Part shown: in pieces, positions 57,133-64,000 of the stretch | Numbering within the stretch: position 1 is the first letter of the stretch | How the letters are laid out: each line of letters starts with the position of its first letter | Source: Chitinophagaceae bacterium | Lineage (GTDB): Bacteria > Bacteroidota > Bacteroidia > Chitinophagales > Chitinophagaceae | DNA length: 64,000 nt | Assembly (NCBI GenBank): GCA_016721725.1 | Contig: JADKHN010000001.1 | Coordinates: 1,736,001-1,800,000, forward strand | Direction of reading: 5' to 3' | The notes under the pieces: generated by a model | What the model was told of the DNA's origin: nothing | The model's input: the letters and a program-made list of their open reading frames with translations, nothing else | Databases searched by the model: none | Made by a program: the position numbers and the translations under genes

Positions 57133-57726
57133 TCAAAGCCGGTAATTCAGGGAGAACCCTCCGGGCGCACCCTGGATGCTCACATTGTCGAGGAACTTGT
57201 TCAGTTTACGCCCATGACGCAGGTGTATCGCATAATTGACCGCATCGTAAAGCAATAGGAATCCCCCCTGCACCATAATGGCGTTTCCATAACCCTTGAG
57301 TTTGGCGGGGTTGCTGCGGCTCTTGCTTCTTTCGGTTAGGTATAATCCGGTGGTGATATAGGCCGCGTCCAGTCCCAGGTTAAGCAGGTAGGTCTTTTCC
57401 ACTCCTTGCTGGCGCTTCAGTACGGAGGACAGCCGGAAACCGCCTTTTTTGTTATTGTCTGCTCCCAGGTATCCCAGGGCGGCCAAAACCAGGTTGATGC
57501 TGTTCCATTGCACATTCATCTGGTGGAAATAACGCATTTCCGTATTGTGCGTCTTGGTGGCGAAGGCGCTGACGATGATATTGGCCGTTGAATATCCACC
57601 CAGCACAAGCATGGATCTTTTTGTGATCTTCGCTCTTTCTTTTTCAAAACTGAGCAGGTCAGGTTGCTGAGACAGGGCTGATAAGGAAATTAGGATCAAA
57701 GCGGGAATGATAAAAAAAAGTCGCAT
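57133..57726 (-). CDS. exported membrane-associated protein of unknown function
   Basis: The 197-residue protein has a signal peptide (ending LSQ) and then SMLVLGGYSTANIIVSAFATKTHN, MNVQWNSINLVLAALGYLG, LLNLGLDAAYITTGLYLTERS and IMVQGGFLLLYDAVNYAIHLRHG, four hydrophobic stretches that may be membrane helices. This layout resembles a small conserved Bacteroidota family, but I cannot name a function. A GTTGATTTTTCAAC hairpin lies just before the start. Confidence 0.7.
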   Translation of the reverse strand: MRLFFIIPALILISLSALSQQPDLLSFEKERAKITKRSMLVLGGYSTANIIVSAFATKTHNTEMRYFHQMNVQWNSINLVLAALGYLGADNNKKGGFRLSSVLKRQQGVEKTYLLNLGLDAAYITTGLYLTERSKSRSNPAKLKGYGNAIMVQGGFLLLYDAVNYAIHLRHGRKLNKFLDNVSIQGAPGGFSLNYRL

Positions 57727-57771
57727 GGTGTTGATTTTTCAACTTACCTAACAAAGAACTACAGGGATTGT

Positions 57772-58473
57772 TTATTTGACCAGTTTGATTTTTACCGGCT
57801 TCAGGGAATACCGGATCCTGATCCGTCCTCCTTCCGGGGTGGATTGGGATAAGGGGAGTTCCAGGACTAATTTCGCATCAAAACTGATGAACCCTTCTTT
57901 TTGTCTTTGTAATTCACTTGCGGGGATGACCAGGGGCCCATTCCCGGGTCCGGATACCCAGTAACTGAAACTGCTGTCGGTATTCTCGCTGTTGATCGTG
58001 ATGTGGTCATCAGGGCCGAGCGGCATGGATTCATAGCCGATCTGAAGGGAGTCGCGGATGGACACCGAGGTCGGGATAGTGATCAGTTTGAACGGACTGA
58101 TGCTGAACTGGTTCCGTATTTTTTTTCCGTTGATGTCGGTAAAAATGATCTCATGCGGTCCATGGAGCTTTTGTACCGGTACATAAGTCCGGTAAAAAGC
58201 GCCGCCCATCGAAGTACTGTCAACCTTCAATCGTTGGCCGTCCAGTTCAACCTGGCTGGGTTCACTCAGTACCAACGTGGTGCCGTTGATTCCCGCGAAT
58301 CGGTAGGTGAAGGACATTTCTGCCTCGGCATCGCCTTCCAGGTAGTAAATATGGTAATCGAAGTAGATCTTGTCCTGGTTCACATCCCGGCTTTCTCCGA
58401 TCTCATTGCTGCTGCATCCCGGGCAGGTGAAAAGGATAATGGACAAAAAGGGAAGGACCGTTTTCAGTTTCAT
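57772..58473 (-). CDS. lipoprotein of unknown function
   Basis: From the ATG at 58473 the product has 233 residues: a signal with lipobox (LFTCPGCSSNE) then a beta-rich mature part with YLEGDAEAEMSFTYRF and a repeated immunoglobulin-like strand pattern to the end (GGRIRIRYSLKPVKIKLV). No family is recognised. The longer frame to 58593 lacks a signal peptide. It lies between the 197-residue protein gene (same strand) and secA (divergent). Confidence 0.7.
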   Translation of the reverse strand: MKLKTVLPFLSIILFTCPGCSSNEIGESRDVNQDKIYFDYHIYYLEGDAEAEMSFTYRFAGINGTTLVLSEPSQVELDGQRLKVDSTSMGGAFYRTYVPVQKLHGPHEIIFTDINGKKIRNQFSISPFKLITIPTSVSIRDSLQIGYESMPLGPDDHITINSENTDSSFSYWVSGPGNGPLVIPASELQRQKEGFISFDAKLVLELPLSQSTPEGGRIRIRYSLKPVKIKLVK

Positions 58474-58639
58474 GATAGTTGGTTTGTTGGTGTTTATACC
58501 CTGGCCGGGTAAAAAGTTCGTTAATGATTCTATAATAAGGGCTGAAAGTCTAAAGCCGATTCCTTGAATCGTCGCCTGACCGCCATACCCCAAACATTTA
58601 CTACCTTTGGCAGCCCTCCTAAAAGGGTGATACTGTCAT

Positions 58640-58672
58640 TTTGGCTCAGTTGGTATTTCAGCACCATATTTG
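58640..58672 (+). promoter_or_regulatory. secA promoter
   Basis: TTTG (58640-58643), 21 bp, then CATATTTG (58665-58672) match the Bacteroidota -33/-7 pattern with one mismatch, about 58 bp before the secA ATG. Confidence 0.6.
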
Positions 58673-58730
58673 ACTAATCAAAAATCTTACAAAACCGATT
58701 TTATACAATACCCAATAACACTGAATTTTT

Positions 58731-61700
58731 ATGTTAGGAGTCATTTCGAAAATCTTTGGCGGAAATAAAAGCGAGAAGGATGTAAAAAAGATATTGCCAA
58801 AGATCGAGCAGGTGAATCGTTTTTTCACCGGCTACCAGTCCCTGAGCAACGATGAACTGCGCAACAAAACGGTTGAATTCAGGGAACGCATCGCTGTCCA
58901 TCTCAAGGCCGTCAACCAGCAGATCGAGGACAAGAAGGTCGCAGCCGAATCCCTGCCGGTGGAAGAGATCAACCAGCGCGATGTGATCTATAAGGAGATC
59001 GATGAGCTGAAAAAAGAAAAGGACAAACAGCTGGAAGTGATCCTGGAAGAGCTCCTGCCGGAAGCCTTTGCCGTAGTGAAAGAGACCAGCAGGCGCTTCA
59101 AGGAAAATGCAACGCTGGAATGCAGGGCCACCGATCTCGACCGGACCCTGGCGGTGAAAAAAGACAATATCAGCATTGAAGGCGATAAGGCCATTTATAA
59201 GAATACCTGGACCGCTGCCGGCGGCGCTGTAACCTGGAACATGGTGCATTATGATGTGCAGCTGATCGGTGGCGCCGTATTGCATTCCGGTAAGATCTCC
59301 GAAATGGCTACGGGGGAAGGTAAGACCCTCGTAAGTACCTTGCCCGCTTACCTGAATGCCTTGTCGGGCGAAGGGGTTCACATTGTAACGGTGAACGATT
59401 ACCTGGCACGAAGGGATAGCGAATGGAACGGTCCCATCTTTGAATTCCTCGGGCTGCGGGTGGATTGTATCGACAAGCACGAACCCAACGGAGATGCGCG
59501 CCGGAATGCCTATAATGCCGATATCGTCTATGGCACCAACAACGAATTTGGTTTCGATTACCTGCGGGATAACATGGTTCATACACCCGATGAAATGGTT
59601 CAGCGTAAGCACCATTTCGCCATGGTGGATGAGGTGGACAGCGTGTTGATCGACGATGCCCGTACCCCGCTCATTATCAGTGGACCGGTAGGCCACAGTG
59701 ATAACACCCAGCAGTTCTTCGACCTGAAACCCCGCATTGAAAAACTGCTGGAAGCCCAGCGGAAAGCGGTGAACCAGTTCCTCATCGAAGCCAAGAAAAA
59801 GATCGCGGAAGGAAATGACGATCCCAAGGATGGCGGACTGGCCCTCATGCGTGCCCATCGCGGCCTGCCCAAGAATAGCGCCCTCATCAAATTCCTCAGC
59901 GAACCCGGCATCCGGGTGAAACTGCAGAAATGCGAGAACTATTATCTCGCCGACCAGCAGAAGGAAATGCCCAAAGTGGATGCTGAACTCTTCTTCAACA
60001 TCGACGAGAAGAATAACCAGGTGGAACTGACCGACCAGGGTATCCAACTGATCACCCGCAGCGGCGAGGACCCCGAATTCTTCATCATACCCGATATCGC
60101 CACCAAACTCGCCGAGATCGAAAAAAGCGATGCAAGTACCGACGAAAAATTCCATAAGAAAGAAAGCCTGCTGAATGATTACGCCCTAAAGGCCGATCGT
60201 ATCCATACGGTGCAGCAATTGCTGAAAGCCTATACACTGTTCGACAAGGATGTGGAATATGTTGTACTCGACGAAGCCGTTAAGATCGTGGATGAGCAAA
60301 CCGGCCGTATCCTCGACGGCAGAAGGTATTCCGACGGCCTTCACCAGGCCATTGAAGCCAAGGAGAACGTGAAGATCGAGGCTTCCACACAAACCTATGC
60401 TACCGTTACCCTGCAGAATTATTTCAGGATGTATCACAAGCTGGCCGGTATGACCGGTACGGCTGAAACGGAAGCGGCTGAGTTGTGGAGCATCTACAAA
60501 CTGGATGTGGTGACCATCCCCACCAACGTGAAAGTGATCCGTAAGGATGAGCAGGACCTGGTCTACAAGACCAAAAGGGAGAAATATAAAGCAGTGATCG
60601 AAGAGATCGAGAAACTCCGTACCCAGGGCAGGCCCTGCCTGGTGGGTACCACTTCGGTGGAAGTGAGTGAATTACTTTCCCGCATGCTCAAGCAAAAGAA
60701 TATCCCTCATAATGTATTGAACGCGAAACAACACGCCCGTGAGGCGCAGGTTGTCGCTGAAGCCGGTCTGGCCGGCGCTGTTACCATCGCCACCAACATG
60801 GCGGGACGCGGAACGGATATCAAACTCGGTCCCGGCGTCAAGGAAGCGGGAGGTTTGGCCATCATTGGTACCGAACGTCATGAAAGCCGTCGTGTGGACA
60901 GGCAGTTACGCGGTCGTGCCGGACGCCAGGGAGACCCGGGTAGCACGAGTTTCTTCGTTTCTCTTGAAGATGACCTGATGCGCATGTTCGGCAGCGAACG
61001 GATCGCCTCGCTCATGGATAGGATGGGATACAAGGAAGGCGAAGTGATCCAGCACAGCATGATCACCAAGTCGATCGAACGGGCACAGAAAAAAGTGGAG
61101 GAGAACAACTTTGGCATACGGAAACGCCTGCTCGAATATGACGACGTAATGAACAAACAGCGTAACGTGGTCTACAGCAAACGTAATCACGCCCTGTTCG
61201 GGGAAAGGCTGGCGCTCGACCTCGACAACGCGTTCTATTCCGTCGCGTCCGGACTCATCAATTCTTTCAAGGAATCCAACGATATTGAAGGCCTGCGCCT
61301 CGCAGCCATCATGAACTTCGCTATCGAGACCACCATCACTGCGGAAGAACTGGATAAGGACGATGAGGTGACCCTGTCTGAAAGGCTGTATTTGGAAGCG
61401 GTCACCCAATATCGTCGCAAGACCGATATCATGGTGAAGCAGACCTTGCCAGTGATCAGGAACATCCGTAAGGAACAAGGCAACCACATCGAAAAAGTGG
61501 CGGTACCCTTTACCGATGGTAAAAAATCATTGCAGGCGCTGGCCAACCTGGATAAGTACATTGCTACCGAAGGCCGCGAACTCAACGATGCCCTCGAACG
61601 CGGTATCACCCTGGCCCTGATCGATGATGCCTGGAAGGAACACCTTCGCGCCATGGACGATCTTCGCCACAGTGTTCAAACGGCCGGTTACGAGCAGAAG

Positions 61701-62066
61701 GATCCCCTCGTCATCTATAAGATCGAAGCCTTCAACGCTTTTAAGCAGATGGATGACCAGGTGAACAAGGATATCGTAAGCTTTCTTAGTCATGCCCAGA
61801 TTCCGATGGAGCAGACCAATGCCGGGCAGATCAAAGAGGGAAGGGAAAGCAAGACCGACATGAGCAAACTGCGCCAGCGCAAGGAAGAATTCGCTACTTC
61901 TTCAACCGGCGGTCCCGAATATGTAGGAGGGGAGAATGAATATTACGATCCTTCCACACCTATTAAACAGGAACCCATCCGTGTGGAAAAAGCGCCCGGA
62001 AGGAATGACCCCTGTCCCTGCGGCAGTGGTAAAAAATATAAGAATTGTCATGGTAAGGATGCCTGA
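58731..62066 (+). CDS. secA: preprotein translocase ATPase SecA
   Basis: The 1111-residue motor drives export through SecYEG. Motifs include the Walker A in KISEMATGEGKTLVSTLPAYL, VNDYLARRDSEW, the DEAD-type DEVDSVLIDDARTPLIISGP, AGMTGTAETEAAELWSIYKLDVV, ATNMAGRGTDIKLGPGV and QLRGRAGRQGDPGSTSFFVSLEDDLM. The C-terminus has the zinc-binding RNDPCPCGSGKKYKNCHGKD. It is longer than E. coli SecA (901), as usual in Bacteroidota, partly from inserts near residues 60-110 and 330-460. A bidirectional terminator follows. Confidence 0.97.
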   Translation: MLGVISKIFGGNKSEKDVKKILPKIEQVNRFFTGYQSLSNDELRNKTVEFRERIAVHLKAVNQQIEDKKVAAESLPVEEINQRDVIYKEIDELKKEKDKQLEVILEELLPEAFAVVKETSRRFKENATLECRATDLDRTLAVKKDNISIEGDKAIYKNTWTAAGGAVTWNMVHYDVQLIGGAVLHSGKISEMATGEGKTLVSTLPAYLNALSGEGVHIVTVNDYLARRDSEWNGPIFEFLGLRVDCIDKHEPNGDARRNAYNADIVYGTNNEFGFDYLRDNMVHTPDEMVQRKHHFAMVDEVDSVLIDDARTPLIISGPVGHSDNTQQFFDLKPRIEKLLEAQRKAVNQFLIEAKKKIAEGNDDPKDGGLALMRAHRGLPKNSALIKFLSEPGIRVKLQKCENYYLADQQKEMPKVDAELFFNIDEKNNQVELTDQGIQLITRSGEDPEFFIIPDIATKLAEIEKSDASTDEKFHKKESLLNDYALKADRIHTVQQLLKAYTLFDKDVEYVVLDEAVKIVDEQTGRILDGRRYSDGLHQAIEAKENVKIEASTQTYATVTLQNYFRMYHKLAGMTGTAETEAAELWSIYKLDVVTIPTNVKVIRKDEQDLVYKTKREKYKAVIEEIEKLRTQGRPCLVGTTSVEVSELLSRMLKQKNIPHNVLNAKQHAREAQVVAEAGLAGAVTIATNMAGRGTDIKLGPGVKEAGGLAIIGTERHESRRVDRQLRGRAGRQGDPGSTSFFVSLEDDLMRMFGSERIASLMDRMGYKEGEVIQHSMITKSIERAQKKVEENNFGIRKRLLEYDDVMNKQRNVVYSKRNHALFGERLALDLDNAFYSVASGLINSFKESNDIEGLRLAAIMNFAIETTITAEELDKDDEVTLSERLYLEAVTQYRRKTDIMVKQTLPVIRNIRKEQGNHIEKVAVPFTDGKKSLQALANLDKYIATEGRELNDALERGITLALIDDAWKEHLRAMDDLRHSVQTAGYEQKDPLVIYKIEAFNAFKQMDDQVNKDIVSFLSHAQIPMEQTNAGQIKEGRESKTDMSKLRQRKEEFATSSTGGPEYVGGENEYYDPSTPIKQEPIRVEKAPGRNDPCPCGSGKKYKNCHGKDA

Positions 62067-62080
62067 CGAAACGATCCCGT

Positions 62081-62118
62081 AAAAAAAATCCCCTGCTCAT
62101 AAGCGGGGGTTTTTTTTA
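62081..62118. terminator. bidirectional rho-independent terminator
   Basis: CCCCTGCT (62090-62097), CATA, AGCGGGGG (62102-62109), with an A-run before and a T-run after, between convergent secA and the secreted dehydrogenase gene. Confidence 0.93.
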
Positions 62119-62137
62119 GCAGTAAGGCGAATCAAAA

Positions 62138-64000
62138 TCAGTTGGCTATGATAAGTTTGGCATTTTTTGTTTCGGTTTCCGTGATCAGTTCCAGGGTGTA
62201 AACACCTTTTCCGGCCAGGGGAGGTCTGTTAATGTTGAAGCTGTTGAATCCTGTACGGGCTTGTTCCTTTTGAATGGCGATGATCTTCCCATTCATGTCG
62301 CTGATCCGGAAACTGATCTTCTCCGAATGGGAGAATTTCATACCCGCGATAAAAGAATTGCCGGTGACCGGGTTGGGAGATATGATCAGGCGGTTATCGG
62401 TTATGTCACCGGTATAGACCCTCGCGATCACCGAGAATTTGGCTTGCTCACCGATGTCAACGAGCCTGATCCGGTAATAATTATATCCTGCCAGGTGATC
62501 GGCATCCCGCCATTCATAGGCGCCCAGGCCTGGAGCCCTTCGGGCCTGTACCCTTCCGATGCTGCTGAAGTGCACGCCGTCATAACTCCGCTCTACGAGG
62601 AAGTAGGAGAGGTTGATCTCCGAATTGGTCACCCAGTTCACCAGGTTGGTATTGCCCTGCGTGGTGACGGTGAAGGATTCGAGGTTGGCGCTGGCCAGGG
62701 TTCCGCCGCATTGGGGGAAGATCTTGGAAGAATCGATGGTGACGAGTCCGGCCCCGTCGGTCACCGTCAGTTTGATGAACCAGTAATAGGTATCGCCGTT
62801 ACAGCCGATCCTAGAGATCACGGCCGAACTATTCCGGACGGTATCGACCGGTTCGGAATGCTGGTGATTATTGTGCCGCAGGGAGGTCTGCCATTGGTAG
62901 AACAATTGCGTGCCGGGGTGTTCCGCATCCGTGACGGTGGCCCTTAGCAAATAGGCGGTGTCGGCGCCGAGCTGGTAAAAAGAATTCTTGGCCGGACTGG
63001 TGATATTTACCACCGGCGGGGTATTGTTGGCCGAAATGATGAGGCTGTCGGTACTGGTGGCATTCAGGTTGTCCTTCACGGTTAATTTGACCACAAATTT
63101 CTTTGGGCTGCTGTTGGCCGTGGTGAAAGTATGCGTTGGATTGGCCGAAGTACTGAGTGCGGTGCCATCGCCAAAATCCCAGGAATAGGTGATGGCGCCG
63201 GCTTCGGGGTCATACGAGGTATTGCCGGTGAAATTGACCGCTAATGGAGCAGGCCCAAAGGTTTTATTTGAACTCATTTTCACCACAGGCGGCTGGTTTC
63301 CTCCGTAACTGAGTTTTTTGACCGTTCCGGTACCGATATCAACAAAGACCAGGCTGCCATCCACCGGGTTATCCGTTATACATACGATCGCAATGAAACC
63401 GGTACCCAGGGTATTCACCTCTTTCAGCTGGTCAATATATTGTATGGTGAAATTCTTCAACCAGGCGCCCCCGTAATCGGCCTGTAAATAAGTGTTCCGG
63501 TAAGCCGCTGGCAACATCGTTCCGGTATACCAGCAACTACCTGAAGCGGCATTTCCCCTGAACGGGGTGCCGGTGACACCCGATGCCGTTGTTCCGATCT
63601 GTGCCACCCCGAGTGTATTGCCGGTGAACTTCTTCACCCTGGCGCTGTCTACACCATGTTTCCAGTCCACTGCAGGAACCCGGTGAAAGAACCGGTTGGG
63701 ATTGGGGCTGGTGATGGTATACGATGAATTGCAGGGATTGGTTAAGGTGGTATTATTGTCGGCTGTAGCCTGTTTGATCAGGTTTTGGAAATTGAAATAC
63801 TGCTGGGTACAGCCGCCGAGGCCATATCTCGGATTGGGTTCATCCTTATTCGCCGTGGTGGCCGAAGCATAACTGTTCAGGTAGTTGAAGCCTTCAAAGA
63901 TGGGCCAGCCGCAATTACTGGCAGGGGCTTTGATGATATTCAGTTCTTCATAATTATTCCAGCCCACATCCCCCACATAGATCTCACCGATATCCCCGGT
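62138..64000 (-). CDS. secreted sorbosone/glucose dehydrogenase-like protein with PKD domain and Por sorting tail (partial)
   Basis: The frame stays open to the right edge, so the N-terminus is missing; 620 residues are visible. They begin IGEIYVGDVGWNNYEELN, the end of a PQQ-dependent sugar dehydrogenase-like beta-propeller. A PKD domain follows (APLAVNFTGNTSYDPEAGAITYSWDFGDGT), then another Ig-like region and a C-terminal type IX secretion sorting domain (SPNPVTGNSFIAGM ... GVYTLELITETETKNAKLIIAN). It is probably exported by T9SS and held at the surface. Confidence 0.88.
   Translation of the reverse strand, partial: TGDIGEIYVGDVGWNNYEELNIIKAPASNCGWPIFEGFNYLNSYASATTANKDEPNPRYGLGGCTQQYFNFQNLIKQATADNNTTLTNPCNSSYTITSPNPNRFFHRVPAVDWKHGVDSARVKKFTGNTLGVAQIGTTASGVTGTPFRGNAASGSCWYTGTMLPAAYRNTYLQADYGGAWLKNFTIQYIDQLKEVNTLGTGFIAIVCITDNPVDGSLVFVDIGTGTVKKLSYGGNQPPVVKMSSNKTFGPAPLAVNFTGNTSYDPEAGAITYSWDFGDGTALSTSANPTHTFTTANSSPKKFVVKLTVKDNLNATSTDSLIISANNTPPVVNITSPAKNSFYQLGADTAYLLRATVTDAEHPGTQLFYQWQTSLRHNNHQHSEPVDTVRNSSAVISRIGCNGDTYYWFIKLTVTDGAGLVTIDSSKIFPQCGGTLASANLESFTVTTQGNTNLVNWVTNSEINLSYFLVERSYDGVHFSSIGRVQARRAPGLGAYEWRDADHLAGYNYYRIRLVDIGEQAKFSVIARVYTGDITDNRLIISPNPVTGNSFIAGMKFSHSEKISFRISDMNGKIIAIQKEQARTGFNSFNINRPPLAGKGVYTLELITETETKNAKLIIAN

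Noticed and set aside
58734..60155. 473-codon minus-strand frame inside secA
   Set aside because: It lies wholly antisense to conserved secA motifs and has the residue bias of a shadow frame of a GC-rich third-position gene.
1..64000. CRISPR arrays, rRNA, tRNA, prophage or transposase genes
   Set aside because: The tandem arrays have no spacers, no tRNA- or rRNA-like segment was found by eye, and none of the proteins is a phage or IS protein. A tRNA scan would settle the RNA part.

Overview
The window looks like chromosome from a member of the Bacteroidota, most likely Chitinophagaceae or a close relative. The evidence is internal. Many genes are preceded by the Bacteroidota -7 element (TAnnTTTG), sometimes with a -33 TTTG. 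Secreted proteins end in a Por-type sorting tail or carry the outer-membrane beta-barrel architecture of the phylum. Spacers hold phylum-style short repeats, and the gene content (NamZ/DUF1343, DUF1543, C1 peptidase with LysM partner, SlyD-like FKBP, three-subunit transhydrogenase) fits. No rRNA, tRNA, CRISPR array, transposase or prophage was seen; nearly all of it reads as core chromosome.

Layout. 1-4.8 kb: secreted hydrolase, an unknown secreted protein, a repeat-rich surface protein, a NYN-LOTUS protein and a VF530-type protein. 4.9-7.5 kb: two isocitrate dehydrogenases of different subfamilies side by side. 7.7-14.1 kb: GNAT, a trans-sulfuration PLP enzyme, DinB, MnmA, ThyA, a four-helix-bundle cassette and DHFR. 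14.2-20.7 kb: methyltransferase, pntAA-pntAB-pntB, an OmpA protein and an RsmF-type rRNA methyltransferase. 20.7-31.5 kb: LysM and C1 peptidase pair, Fmt, NamZ, FKBP, PepT, SPFH protein, ExbB/ExbD, PrmC. 31.5-35.8 kb: RibD, YigZ and small housekeeping or unknown genes. 35.8-38.7 kb: DUF1543, 3-hydroxybutyryl-CoA dehydrogenase and glutaryl-CoA dehydrogenase. 39.2-43.5 kb: small XRE regulator with a membrane partner, SGNH hydrolase, PyrF, SulP transporter. 43.6-51.0 kb: a kynurenine and 3-hydroxyanthranilate catabolic locus. 51-64 kb: a frameshifted glycerophosphodiesterase, ScpB, an isolated AtpG, a 100-bp tandem repeat array, a large outer-membrane protein, SecA, and the C-terminal part of a sorbosone-dehydrogenase/PKD secreted protein.

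The main metabolic theme is aromatic amino-acid breakdown. Kmo, KynU, 3-hydroxyanthranilate dioxygenase, ACMS decarboxylase, a semialdehyde dehydrogenase and a RidA-family probable 2-aminomuconate deaminase lie in two divergent units. Glutaryl-CoA dehydrogenase and 3-hydroxybutyryl-CoA dehydrogenase, which act later on the glutaryl-CoA route, lie about 6-10 kb away. Tryptophan dioxygenase and arylformamidase are not in the window. Two IDHs and a proton-translocating transhydrogenase within 13 kb suggest attention to NADPH supply, but that is inference.

The most unusual signal is a set of small elements bounded by inverted repeats that sit in spacers between metabolic genes. Two are about 460 bp and carry one small ORF each (GxxExxY inside the HAAO-ACMSD unit, four-helix-bundle between thyA and folA). 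Others have no ORF (between the two IDHs, exbB/exbD, and elsewhere). They may be ORF-bearing and ORF-less forms of small mobile cassettes. Other notable items are a probably autoregulated XRE promoter, a 114-bp inverted-repeat element amplified next to atpG, an in-frame palindromic insertion in a GNAT gene, and a hairpin-rich leader before the FKBP gene.
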